A stretch of DNA of 64,000 bases from Terfezia claveryi (taxonomy: Eukaryota > Ascomycota > Pezizomycetes > Pezizales > Pezizaceae): contig WHUX01000191.1 of NCBI GenBank assembly GCA_015179025.1, forward strand, positions 37,359 to 101,358. Reading direction: 5' to 3'. Numbering within the stretch: the stretch's first letter is position 1; the number at the start of each line of letters is the position of its first letter. The notes below the pieces were generated by a model. It did no database searches, was not told the origin of the DNA, and saw only the letters and a program-made list of their open reading frames with translations. Both the position numbers and the translations under genes were made by a program. This document shows positions 42,819-54,200 of this stretch, one piece after another.

Positions 42819-44798
42819 ATGCCCCCCTCTGAAGGGCGAACCCAAGCTCGCCTTCCCCAGCTCTACGACTCACATCCCTTCGAATCCAATCTCTCCACCC
42901 TCTACCAGCTTGACCGTGACGCATCTTTCAGCTCCCAACGGGCCGGCACATCGCGAACAGACCACTCCAAACCGCAGGGGAGACTTGAGCTACTCAACGG
43001 CATCGCCCACATCCTAGCCAAATCCGCTGATCCGGAAAAAAGTCGAATAGCAGTCGGTGCATTCCGCTCCGGGGCAGAGACAACTCGAGGATGTCCTCAT
43101 ACGACGGTTGTGTATTGTAAAGATACCCCGTGCTCGCCGGAACTGAAAAGGTACATTTTTAGGGTGTTGTGGATGTTGAGAGTCGCACAGAGGGAGCCGG
43201 TGTCGAAATGTAGCAATGAGGAGAAGTGGAGACTGAACTTTGTCATCTTGAAGCTGGAGGTTGTTCCATGGTGTTGGAAGAGGATATACGTCCTCGCTGG
43301 GGAGTTGAAGGTAGCATTGGAGGGCTTGAAGGAGGTATATCTTCACCTATGGGATAAACCAGACAGGCTTTTTATTGGTAATAAGAAAGCAGCAGAGTTG
43401 AAAGCGGAGGAGGGGCACTCTACCGTGGGGCAGTTGGTGGTGAATATAGAACAAAGTTTATCACAAGTACTGGAGTTGTCGGTGCCAGCGGATTGTGGAA
43501 GGAAGCATTGTGATGCTAGAAAACGGAGAGACTATCTCTGGAAGAATTGGAAGCCAATCTACCACTTGTTAATTGATTGCGAAGATTTGGTATATAACTC
43601 CGTTCGCAGATATATGCCGTTAGAGCTCTCGTTAACTGAGATCTTGAGTATTAGAATGATCTGGTGAAGTCTAGTGCCGACTCTGATGATACTTGGAGAG
43701 CACCTCTTGAGAAGAAAATGCTTTGGGAGGTTATGTCACGGATAGCTGCTCTGGCAACCTATACTTCAACGACCGCCAGGTTGAGTTACTTTGCAACTCG
43801 GCCAAGTGGAAGAACATATGTGGACTTCAGTAAGGTTAAAATAACAGAGGTAAGACTGCTTTTACTCTTTTTCTTGACCCCATTCTGTCAATCTTAACGC
43901 TGTGTGTAGCAGATAGCATGACTGATGCCACCTTCTCTGAGCATAGGTTCCCTCCGTCCCACCACCGCACCGCGTTTGCATCCCCTCTGAACCCACCTGG
44001 GTCGTGAACGAGCTCCACGCTCGGAAACCCCAGGGTAAACACCCTGGGGACCCTTACACCCAAGCCGAAATCAAAACCGCACTCTACAATTCAAATCCCC
44101 TTGGTTCTCCATGGGACCCCCAACCAAAAACCAAGGATATTGAGAGGATCACCTGCAGGGAACACCCCGAGGTCACGATTGCTCGGGAGACTCTAAGCTT
44201 CTATTCTCCTGTCGGTCGTCCAAACTCGGTGATACGGATATTCATCGGAACGTCCAGCGAGTCGTGCGTCATGTGCCGACGGTACTTAGATCTCCTAGAG
44301 CAGGAATGTGCACCCCCTCTCCCAAATTATCCATTAAAACCAGCCCCACGAAAACGAAGAGTGTGCTTTGTCATTTCGAAATACAGTCAACGTCCGCTTA
44401 TGTGGCAGATGCCGGAGGGGTCATCGGAGGTGATGATGGAAAAGATGACAGAGGGATTGGAGAAGGATTTAGACATGATAGTGCAGCGGTTGAGGAACTA
44501 TTGGGGGTATAGACGACGGAAGCCAAAACCTCCTAAACTAAGAAATGTAGATGAGCTTTGTCAGAGGTTTGCAGTGTGGGGAGGATTAGGATCGATGGCG
44601 AGACCAAGGAGAGTGGGACTGTTGAAAAGATTGGGGCTGATGGGCATTCAGGAGGCGGCTGCGGGTGAAGGGAAGGGGATTGAGAAGGATATTGAGAAAG
44701 TGGATGAAGTGGAGGGAAATGGGAAGACGAGTGGGGAAGAGGCGACTGCAGTTAGCAGGAGAGAGGTAGAGAACGGGAAAGAGCAGTCTGATGACTGA
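42819..44798 (+). CDS. OTT_1508 deaminase-like fungal protein, apparently frameshifted
   Basis: ATG at 42819 (MPPSEGRTQARLPQLYDSHP) opens a frame that reaches a TGA at 43665. The next frame, open from 43655, continues with NDLVKSSADSDDTW, so one base seems missing between about 43650 and 43664. An intron 43850-43946 (GTAAGA..CATAG) then joins to an open frame ending at 44796-44798. Spliced, it would code for about 627 residues. The C-terminal part has EVTIARETLSFY, IRIFIGTSSESCVMCRRYLD and MWQMPEG, the spacing of the fungal OTT_1508-like deaminase fold, with the C-x-x-C pair kept but the usual His-Ala-Glu motif not evident. Real lesion or sequencing error cannot be separated here. Confidence 0.6.
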
Positions 44799-45351
44799 AA
44801 CTGACGGTGGTAGAAACAAATGGAGCAATACGGCATATAAGTGGACCGATCATATGTAGCAATTGGTTAGCCTGAGTGAACATTTGGTACTCTCATCTAC
44901 AGAAATGGTTGATGGTAATTCTGGCTATAATGGCATGAGGAAACAGCTAGCTGGGATTAGATCTACTCGAGCAGTTTTTGCCCTATAGGGCTTGATATTT
45001 CTCGTGCACAGGCTATACTGTTTTCTCATTGTGCTTCAACTTAGATCCGTACCCAGCAAAATCGGCCTGAACAGGAAAGAGGCCACCGAAGCACCTTCAC
45101 AAAAAAAAGACCAACTTGTCCTCCTTCTCCCCAAAATCTCGAACCCTGGTCGATGATAGACCCGGAGGAAATAGGTCAACCATCAATGACATGTTGAATA
45201 AACCAGCTTACACCATATGATATCATCATGGTATAGCGGCCCCACTCATGGCCCCACTCATGGGTCCACGCATATATCATACCTATGCAAGGCATACATA
45301 TGCTCACTCGTTCTTTCATGTATATATATCTACTGTATCTACCTACTTATC
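44799..45351. other. Intergenic DNA
   Basis: No gene. A 15-bp direct repeat CCCCACTCATGG lies near 45240-45265. Nothing else recognised. Confidence 0.5.
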
Positions 45352-45423
45352 TATATGTTCTGTCCTGCCCGGGAATCGGCTGATTCGCGAATGGGACAGT
45401 TCCCGGGCAGGACAGAACATATA
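45352..45423. repeat. Perfect 24-bp inverted repeat with 24-bp loop
   Basis: The arm TATATGTTCTGTCCTGCCCG plus GGAA (45352-45375) is exactly complementary to 45400-45423. The loop is TCGGCTGATTCGCGAATGGG plus four bases. TATC lies on both sides (45348-45351 and 45424-45427), so it may be a tiny foldback insertion. Confidence 0.85.
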
Positions 45424-45452
45424 TATCGGTTGAGGCTATTAAATCAAGTCAC

Positions 45453-46285
45453 TCAATACATTTGAACGCATATCTCTCTCTCTCTCTCGCTCGTGGTTCT
45501 AGTGAAGTCTTCTTCATTGAACCTACCTATTGATTCACGCTGCTCATATACCTTCAATATGACATCCAAGATATGAGGGGTTTTAAGCTTGGACGTGGGT
45601 AGGGAGAATTTACTAAAGGCCTGGTCAATGAATGCAATTCCCGAGGCTCCGCAATCTATAAGAGCTGACATGGTGATTGTTCTATCGTTAATTTTGATGG
45701 AGATAGATACAACAAAGTGCTCACTAAATAGGCGAGATTCATCAACAGATAATGGAGACAGAAAATGCAGACAAAGACAGATGACCTGGGGCAAGTCCCT
45801 TGCTAGTGTCAGTGACTAGGCAAGGGACACCTCTTTTCCCAACTCCTCAATTTCTTCAACCTTTGATTAGAATACCGCATGGGCGGCCAGTGAGCGATTC
45901 TTAGGGATTGGACATGTGGCTATGAAGTGGTCGTTCTTTGCGCATGCGATACATAGTCCGTTGATTCGGTAGCGGTCTCTTTCTTCCTGGGTTAAGCGAG
46001 GTCTGCCAACAGACAGGTCCATAGGGGCAGCCCCACCAGCCACAAGAGAGGAGTGTGCTAGTTTATTGACAGGTGCGGGGGGCTGTTGCTGGATGCACGC
46101 TGTTGGGAAGGTCGTCCGGGGGGTCGTGGTTGGAAAGGTCTTCTGGTGGCCTCGTAGTGCAGCCATCTGCTGCTCCACCTGACTGGTGTGCTAGATAAGT
46201 TCTCCCAAGGTTTTGGTTGGTTGGCAGTAAACCAGAGCTTGTTGAAGTTCAAAGGTGAGGCCGAGCTTTAACTGGTCTAGCTTGG
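45453..46285 (-). pseudogene. Ty3-type gag C terminus and protease, fragment
   Basis: On the minus strand: gag sequence (KLDQLKLGLTFELQQAL), then a zinc knuckle CIACAKNDHFIATCP in 45867-46178, then in another frame a retropepsin start SALIDCGASGIAFIDQAF (45453-45794) with the catalytic Asp in DCGASG. The protease is cut off after about 100 residues; no RT follows. The order gag-protease fits LTR retrotransposons. Confidence 0.75.
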
Positions 46286-46880
46286 AAAGACTGACTCGGC
46301 AGCATGCCCGCACTGTAACCATTCCACCGAGGACGGATACCACGTCACCTTTCACTGCCGCCAGTATCACGAAGAATGCCGCCAGCTCATCGGGACCGCC
46401 CCTACTTGGGAAGAGCTAGACAATCCCATATGGAAGAAAGAAGAGGGACAAGACAACGAGTGGGACGCGGTAGAGGCATATTTTGCCTATCTATGCCGTC
46501 ACCTAGCTGGACGGTAATAGGGGGATCGAATGGGTTGTCGTTAGAAAATGATGTCGGTCTTTCCTTGCTATTCTTTACTTACTAGTAGAGCCTGTTCGGA
46601 CGAACTTATATACTAGTATTGAATGTAGCAAGGATGTTGGAAGACGTTGTGTTGAAATATTGCTGTGTTGTCGCTTCTTGAGGTTGTCGAAGAGGGGTCA
46701 TGGGAGGTAATCCTGTGGAAGGGTAGAACGGAGGTCAGCATGTGAGTGTGGCAATGTCGCTGGACACCAGTTGGGTGGCGTTATCTGTCGTTTTGTTATC
46801 CCTTGAATCCACCCGGGCTTCCGGGCTCGTCATGCGACCCTTAAGGTTGCTTGTAATGAGTTCAAAAAAAAAAAAAAAAA
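46286..46880 (+). mobile_element. 5'-truncated Tad1-type LINE inserted in the Ty3 gag
   Basis: It starts within the ORF2 zinc knuckle (CPHCNHSTEDGYHVTFHC), ends with DEWDAVEAYFAYLCRHLAGR and a stop near 46515, and has a 3' UTR with AGTATTGAATGTAGCAAGGA and stem 1 of the tail, then A tract. Flanks AGCTTGG (46279-46285) and AATTTGG (about 46880-46886) may be an eroded duplication, and gag coding sequence continues on both sides (KL.. and ..WRPAKF). Confidence 0.8.
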
Positions 46881-47290
46881 AATTTGGCCGGCCGCCAACT
46901 TGGAGAATTCCGGGACATAGATTGATAGTTCATTGTGTTTTTGCTTGAGGTCCCGCAGGGCCCGGCTGGCGGTTCCTTTGGGGTCAGGGTCCCCGAAGAC
47001 TCGGTCAAGGATTCCATAAGGGCTAGGATGTCTACCAGGTCGACCCCATTTGCTTTGATGAAAGGTTGAACCTGATCATGGCCTTACCTTCCAGCAGGCT
47101 ATAGACATAGGAGAGCTGGTGTTGGACATAGGAGAGCTGGTGTTGAATGGTAGGAACTTGGCGGAGTCCCCGAAGAGTTTGAGTTGCACAGGATTTTTCC
47201 ATACTTTCAGCTAAACTTTGGGGAGGCTGGTAGGTCTTGCGGCTTTTAAGTCTTTGGGGTGTCTGCTATGTCCAGGACACGAGTCAACCT
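46881..47290 (-). pseudogene. Ty3-type gag, upstream part
   Basis: The minus strand continues the gag interrupted by the LINE, for example RNSPSWRPAKF, VDLVDILALM and TESSGTLTPKEPPAG, with stops. An imperfect 23-bp direct repeat (ACATAGGAGAGCTGGTGTTG) lies at 47104 and 47127. Confidence 0.6.
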
Positions 47291-47299
47291 CTGGATGGT

Positions 47300-47445
47300 G
47301 TTCCTGTTCCGGGCCAGCCGCGAGAACTTAATATTCGCGAGAGGCCTGGCTCGTGGGAGGCCCGGTCGGAGCCGGTCCTGCCGCGAGAACGGTTTATTTT
47401 CTCGCGGCTAGCCCGGGCCCCGCGGGAGGACACGGGAGCACATAA
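47300..47445. repeat. GC-rich palindromic module, two units
   Basis: Two adjacent units carry CCGCGAGAA..TTCGCGAG and GCCGCGAGAA..TTTTCTCGCGGC, each able to form a strong hairpin. A related copy in the opposite orientation is at about 50440-50500. Confidence 0.6.
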
Positions 47446-47681
47446 TTACCCAAGTAATAAAGAACGCAAGGAAATACAAAATGGGAGTAAAGTACAAAAT
47501 GAGATTAGACATTTCGCAGAAGGGCCGCCAACATGTGTAGTCAACAAAAAATTTTAAACACATCGGCACTGACGAACATGAATTGTACTTGATAATAAAT
47601 AAAATACATCAATGCTAGTGATATCATGAATTGTAGTCAATATAAAATAAAATACATCAGCGCTTGCGAATATTGCGAATA

Positions 47682-49039
47682 CAGAGATCTCTCGTTACAA
47701 GCATACCTTCGGTAGTCCCACATAGTAAATAAGCATATTCCCGTTACTAGAATATTCTTATTTTTTTTGCTTAGTCACCATACATATTCTTGTAATAAGA
47801 GTAGCGCCTCGCCATATTGGGATGTTTATCGATAAGAAATAACCCCGCACGAGCTTACGAAGCAACATACGAGTTGAATCTATAGGTGAGTAACATATTA
47901 AGTGTTAGAATGAATGTACATTCCGTTCATTCCGCCCATGCCTTGCAACCTATACCATATGTAGCCGTCAGCGGCTTGCACATCATATTGCGTACTCACA
48001 CCTTGCTCGCACTCATATCGTTGCTTCATGCCTAGCTATACGGCTTGCAACGGACATGTGTTTCTCCTTCTTCTTCATGCTTTAGATGTACGCTCATATA
48101 CTTATGTATATATATCTCGTTCATGTTCCTACTTGTTCGGGATAACAGAAGTCATTACTTCACTCAATACAATACATGCACTCACTGTGTATACGAACAT
48201 CTTCCTCTCTTCAGTGACCAACTCGCTCTGTTCGTACCCTCCTTCAGTGGACACTTGGATCTCTCCGCTCGCCTGTTGCTATTCCTATTCCTATACTAAG
48301 AAGAGAAGCTCAAATGCCTAATTCATGGATCTCTCGAGATCGTCGATTGAAGATGCAATTCTGGCAACCTATCTTCCAATCGCAGTCAATGAAACCGAAA
48401 CTGAGCCACTTCACCTCCTCCGGTAAGTTCAAAAGCAGCGGAGACAGACCTCAGGTCGTACTATGGAACATCACCATCCATTAGATATCGACTTATCTGC
48501 TGATTCCGACCCGCAAACTCTACGTCACAAACACCATACCTGAGAGATTCTTCATCACGAACCCTGGATACTTGGCAGAGGCGCCGCACCCTGCAATGGG
48601 CCATTTCACGGGGATACCAGGGACAGATAGACAATATACCCAACAAGGTTATTAGCCTACATCGAAGGGTTGCTCCTCTTCTCTCTTCAAGCTGTCACAC
48701 CGAACATCACTGAGCTGCAAGATGTCCTCAAGTGGGAGAAAAGACGGATTGAAATTCTTGAGGTTCAGCGCAGAAGTTATCATGTTCAATGCAGGATTAC
48801 TGACTTTGTGCCGGGTCCAGCCTCCTCCTCCTAATATCCCTTCCGCTCATTTAGCTGTCTTTTTTTTGAATATTATCAGTACTCATACTTGTTATTCGGA
48901 TGTCTGTTAGTTATTATCCCATTTTGTAGCCTTTCCTTGCTCTCTCTAATGTATTTCCGTTTCTCTAGATATAAGAATATATTGGTTACAAGCATACTTC
49001 AACTGGTCCGGAGCGTATGCTTGTAACAAGAGATCTCTG
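47682..49039. mobile_element. Non-autonomous DNA transposon, 1358 bp, TA target, with LTR inside
   Basis: The ends are inverted over 25 bp: CAGAGATCTCTCGTTACAAG on the left, CAGAGATCTCTTGTTACAAG in complement on the right, with TA on both sides (47680-47681 and 49040-49041). A further inverted pair GTTACAAGCATAC..GTATGCTTGTAAC lies just inside the right end. The interior has no transposase that I recognise; a short Leu/Arg/Glu-rich frame around 48711-48830 could be a remnant of a pogo-type C terminus, weakly supported. Confidence 0.75.
47903..48293 (+). mobile_element. LTR-like repeat inside the TIR element
   Basis: It starts TGTTAGAATG like the LTR at 13037, shares CATTCCGCCCAT and CCTTGCAACC.. 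with it and with 12703-12870, and has a TATATATATCTCG motif near 48107. TTAAG (47898-47902) and CTAAG at the right are a possible target duplication. The 3' limit is approximate. Confidence 0.5.
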
Positions 49040-49041
49040 TA

Positions 49042-49524
49042 TGAATTGTACTCAACAATGAAATATCACTATAGGAATTCTATCATAAATGTAAGTCTAG
49101 GTGGAAAATAAATACAGAATGCGGAAGACATATTTCATGAACTAAGTGCAGTACGGCGAGAAGCTTCCCGGAGTCTGATATATTGCACAATATCAGGCTA
49201 TGCACACTCAGAAGTAGAAATATTAAATCCTTTCCGAATTCGAATATTAGGTGCATCTAAGGAGTCTGAAATGCATAGTAGCTCACTGATTGGATATTGT
49301 CAATCCAAAAATGCAATGTGGTTAATAAAGCATGGCGGTTTGGATGAGGTTTTCGCACAACGAGACAATAGAGGCATCGGTCATCTGTACCACATGTATC
49401 TTGTCGAGGGATATATACACTAACAATATCTCTGATTACGAAAACCTCAATTGTATGTTGCGCTTCACCATATTTTGATGAGCTTTAGTGGTATTTGAAT
49501 GAACACGTTGGAGAAGGTCTTCGC
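49042..49524. other. Intergenic DNA
   Basis: No gene, repeat or RNA recognised. Confidence 0.5.
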
Positions 49525-49532
49525 AGTTGTGG

Positions 49533-50015
49533 TAGGCCTGGGCACGAGACGTCTCGAGACAATCTCGTAAGTCTCGAGACTTTTGGATATCGAGCACCAA
49601 CCAACACAATCATAACTATATTCGAACTTGCTAGCTAGCTACCTAGTTATTATCAATCATCATCATCTTCGCCTTCGGCGTCAATTTCCTCTTCTATACC
49701 CTCTTCCGCTAAACCTCGCTCTAAAATCATCCGGAGTATGAGCAGCCGACGCAGAAATTTGGCACATTGTGCTGATTGTAGATGTAGTACAGGAAATGCG
49801 GATAATGAGGGGAGAAAGAGTATAATGAAGGGAGAAAGAGAAGAAGGAATCTCTACCTTTAAGTACCGAATAACACATATTTACAAGCGAAGGCTATCGT
49901 AGGCTGCTAAACTGATTGTCGCAATCCATGAAAAGATTTTCGCAGCCACTGAAAAATTTTCACAAAAAGTCTCGAGCGAACTGTCTCGAGATGTCTCGTC
50001 TCGTGCCCAGGCCTA
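49533..50015 (-). mobile_element. Non-autonomous hAT deletion derivative, copy B, 483 bp
   Basis: Ends TAGGCCTGGGCACGAGACG and its inverted partner are flanked by an exact 8-bp duplication AGTTGTGG (49525-49532 and 50016-50023), as hAT elements make. On the minus strand MCQISASAAHTPDDF is joined directly to the transposase C-terminal region (EEGIEEEIDAEGEDDDD in a shifted frame). The full-length relative is at 59924-62506. Confidence 0.93.
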
Positions 50016-50177
50016 AGTTGTGGAGAGGTTATGGAGCTTCTCTGTCAGACTCCGAGTCTTCAGAGTCCAGTAGAGGTTGAGAGAAATCTCTATCGGACTC
50101 TTCATTTTCCACCAGTGAGCCTACCTTAAATGGCCGGCATATGTATCAGGTGGCAGGTCGCCAGAGTCCGTCAACCC

Positions 50178-50319
50178 TACTTTAAGTACCCTGGCCGATT
50201 AACTGGCCTTACTCTTGAATCCACCGGATATCCGTGTGGCTCCTCATAGCCCCCCCATTGGGGCTGCATAGGAGTACTGAGTATTTAAAAAAAAAAAAAA
50301 AAAAATACTTTAAGTACCC
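50178..50319 (+). mobile_element. 114-bp LINE-tail insertion with exact 14-bp target duplication
   Basis: TACTTTAAGTACCC lies at 50178-50191 and 50306-50319. The insert begins TGGCCGATTAACTGGCCTTA, has both stem-loops (stem 2 as AGCCCC/GGGGCT), GAGTACTGAGTATTT and about 22 A. It has no A/B box, so it is not a tRNA-type SINE. Confidence 0.93.
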
Positions 50320-50439
50320 GATGGATAGTCATGTGTCTAGTTTAGGGTAATGAGCTCACCCGATAGCCACATTTATCTAAATTATCAAAATACTGTAAAC
50401 AATCATTTTTCTCATACTCGTGGCTGGCCCGGCCATTCC

Positions 50440-50500
50440 GTATTCTCCCGCGGGGCCCGGGCCACTCGCGAGTTTAATTTTCTCGCGGGGGCCCGGAACA
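50440..50500 (-). repeat. GC-rich palindromic module, single copy
   Basis: TCCCGCGGGGCCCGGGCC, CTCGCGAG and TTTTCTCGCGGG parallel the two units at 47300-47445 in inverse orientation. Confidence 0.5.
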
Positions 50501-50518
50501 TTCCTATCCTGGGCTGCT

Positions 50519-51010
50519 TCATCTTGGAGGAGGGTAATCTCGTCTTCGGTGGACTTGATCCGTTTTTGGGGCTTTCAGGAGGTCTGCGCCTTGTTGCTCA
50601 CCGATGGCATAGGTAGCTGTAAATATGTCGATAACGGTTCGTCGGTAGGCTAACAGTTCTGCTGGTTCGGAGGGGATTGGAGTGGCCCTCCAGGCCTCGA
50701 ATCTGTAAAAGGGCAAATGAGCTGTTTCAGGCATCGTACTAGAGTTGGTCAAGAAGATCCAACGTACCATACTTCACGGGGATGCCGATCATCACTGGGA
50801 AACCGATCAATTTTTCGACTATCTGCCGGACATACGAGATCTAGTTACATAGACCTTAGAAGGAATATGGGAGGTCAGGGAGGGCCCTGGGGTAGGGGAG
50901 GGGGGTGTCTGAGGCCGTTCTGACCCAGCTGGGAGCCCTGTAGCAGGTGTAGCGAGTGTAATTGGCAACGAATTAAATTGGAACGAAGTTTGTTTAAATT
51001 CATTAGACAT
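50519..51010 (-). pseudogene. Unidentified coding remnant
   Basis: Two minus-strand frames (MSNEFKQTSFQFNSLPITLA from about 51010, and HLPFYRFEAWRATPIPSEPA near 50700) have amino acid usage like real protein but are broken by stops between them. I do not recognise a domain. A retrotransposon gag is possible because of the neighbouring modules. Confidence 0.3.
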
Positions 51011-51035
51011 CTTGCACGCTAACGCTATCTTGGCA

Positions 51036-51100
51036 AATATAAGCGAATATTGGCGAATATTGGTCAAATATTGGCAAATATTGGCAAATCTTGGCGAGGG
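51036..51100. repeat. AATATTGGC tandem repeat
   Basis: Five or six units of GCGAATATTGG / CAAATATTGG type with an 11-12 bp period. Confidence 0.7.
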
Positions 51101-51244
51101 CAGCCACGTGATTTGAGGGCAGCCATATGATTAGTGCTAACTACCAAGCACTCCTACCAGCTCACTCACTCTTACTCACCAGTACAAACTACAGCTTCAA
51201 TCGCTCCCACTTGCCAGCACAAACTACAGCTTTAAGTGCTAATC

Positions 51245-54200
51245 ATGAACTCACACCAAATCAATCCTGTTGCTTGCTTAAAGTGTCATATACCTTTCTA
51301 TCCAAAAGCATGGACATTTATGTCAACAGGTGATAGATGGAGGACCTGTGATTACTGCAGGGTTGAAAAATATATTGTTAGGTTAATGGGAAGTTTTTCA
51401 ATTATTTCATTAGATTTATTAACCTCTTAGCTAATATTATATATAAATTTATGGAGCAAACGACAAGAAGAACTTGAGGGACAGCAGTAAAAACCGACTC
51501 AACAACAACTAGCATAGTCTCTCCAACTATTATAGAATACTGAGGCCTCAAATGGAGCACAGCAGTAAGAACAACAACAACAACAACAACTGCAATAATG
51601 ACAACAACAACGAGAACAGCAGCAAGAACAATAGCAATAATAACTATAACATTGAGAATAACAACGAGAACAGTAGCAAGAACAACAGCAACAACAACTC
51701 AATATCGAGAACAACAACGAGAACAGTAGTAGGAACATTAGCAACAACAACTACAATATCGAGAATGACAATGAAAACAGCAGCAAGAATAACAGCAACA
51801 ATAACTATAACATCGAGATCAACAATAACAACAGTAGTAAGAACAATAGCAACAACAACTATAATATTGAGAACAACAATGAGAACAGTAGCAAGAACAA
51901 CTACAACCTAGAGAATGACAACAAGAACAACAGCAACAACAACTACAACCTAGAGAATGACAATAACAAGAACAATAGGATAATATCCAACTCAGAATTT
52001 ATGAGGAGACAACTAGCAATTTACTCTAGAACTTCACTCAAGAATTGTCTAATATGAACTTGGCAGAATGCTCTATATGTGAAGAAGCCGGATTAGCTAT
52101 AAAGACAAAGTAGGTAGATGGAAACTCTATTTGTAAGCATTGTCTTAAAAAAAGAGTAAATAAAGGTTAGATCGGTATATATACCTTTAGTGTATAAAAC
52201 CAAATATCTTCTGGTAAGATACTTAAGGTTCTACTCACAGAAGGAAAACTCAGCCCTATAGAAGCTATGATACTTGCATTAGTACATCCTATTATATAGG
52301 TGTATAAGGTATGGGGATATGGTCAATATAAAAGGGGTAAAGTTTACATAATATATTTCCCTCAAGATCTTATGGAACTTTTCCAGACTATACCTTGATT
52401 ACCCTCTGAAATTTCTGTCATTATTCTACAAATTTGAAAGAGTAGACAGATACTACAACCTTAAGTATAAAAGGATTTTGAGATTAATATTAGGAGAATT
52501 AGAGCTTGGATGCAATATCTCTATAACAACAATCATTAGTACTGTAATGTTGTACAAGATATTACTCGCTTTAATACTTATGTTAATAATCTGTTGAATC
52601 TATCATCCTGACAACAGTTTGAGTTATTGTTAGATGAGAATTGGAACTGTGAAATAGAAAGCAGTAGGTTCTAACATGAAGGACAATCTGATCAGATAGA
52701 GACTAGAGTTTATTAGGGACAAACTACTATTAATGAACGTATAGCTCTACAATGATTTGTATAACAATGATTAGCTTCACAACGATATCCTCCACAAGTA
52801 CTCTACCTACCAGTACAAACTGTTCCAGTCAACAAATTTCAAGAGGAGGGTTATATTGCTAAAGCATTTCCAAGACTTTTTCCTTCTGGTACTGTAGATT
52901 ATCATGCCTCCAGGCCCTGTTTTGTTACACCAATAGAGTATTTTGGCCATTTAACAAGATATTATGATGGAAGATTTGCAAATGATCCTCGATTCATCTT
53001 CTTTGTATTGAATACAAAATATCGTTGGTCCTTAAATACTATAGCAAGTTATTTTATTAAAAGAGGGCACTTTGAATCTATAACAGTTGAGGATTTACAT
53101 GAAGAAGTCAAAAACTCTTTGGAGGTATTAGGACAAAGATTATGTCATTTTGTAGCAAGTATACCTGGGTTGGCACCTTACTGGAATCATAAAAGATCAG
53201 AGTTATCATCGATAGTTCGCTCATCTTGTCTACATGCTTTTGTAACATTTAGTACAGCAGATACTTATTGGTTGGATTTCTATCGAATAATAGAAGAAAA
53301 AAAATCACAGTTATTAGGGATACCAATAGTCGATCTCAATATACTTTCTGAAAGAGAGGCTATTATTCAGTATAATTACAACCTACAACAATACCCTCAA
53401 ATAGCTAGTCAGTTTTTGGTACAGCATTTCAATATATTTCTACAAAAGATTATAATGAAGCATCCAGCTATAAAGGTTACTAATTATTGGTTTTGTTATA
53501 AATAGCAGTTCCGAGGATCAGGTCATCTCCATAGATTTATCTGAATTGATGGAGCACCTTCATTAACTTTTTTAGCTTTAGATAATGAAGAAGATCATTT
53601 AATATTAGAATCATATTGGGATCACAATTGAATTCGAGTTGATACTCTAGTAAAAGGCCTTTATCTTCTACTATAGCACCCATGTCAATATAATCTTTCT
53701 CTTAGTAACAACCTAGATTTGGATCTTTCATATCTTGCTAATCATGTACAAAAATATACCTGTGGGTCTTACTGTTTATGCAAACAATATGGTCAAGCAT
53801 TAGATAATCAAACCTTACATTGCCAATTTCATTTTCCTGTATCACCTTAAGATACAATAAAAATTTATCAGAATCCAGAGCGGCCAGGCAGATGGGTCCT
53901 AAATCTAAAAAGATCAGAAGATGACCTTGATACTAATCAGTATAATCCTTTATATCTATAGGCATTGAGGGCAAATACAAATTTCCACGTAGTCCTAAGT
54001 GTAGATGCTATAGTTAATTATATTACTAAATATGCTTCTAAAGCAGAGACCTCATCAACAAATTTACAAACTGTTATGTATACTGCAGCAGTAAAATGTA
54101 ATGAAGACTCTTCAGCTTAATTGCTTTTTAAGCATATACTATATTCATTTATAATAGAAAGAGACTTTTCAATACAAGAAGCCTACCACATATTGCAAGG

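Noticed and set aside
49000..49025. GTTACAAGCATAC..GTATGCTTGTAAC as a rho-independent-type terminator
   Set aside because: It is the inner part of a transposon terminal repeat, lacks a U tract, and the genome is eukaryotic.
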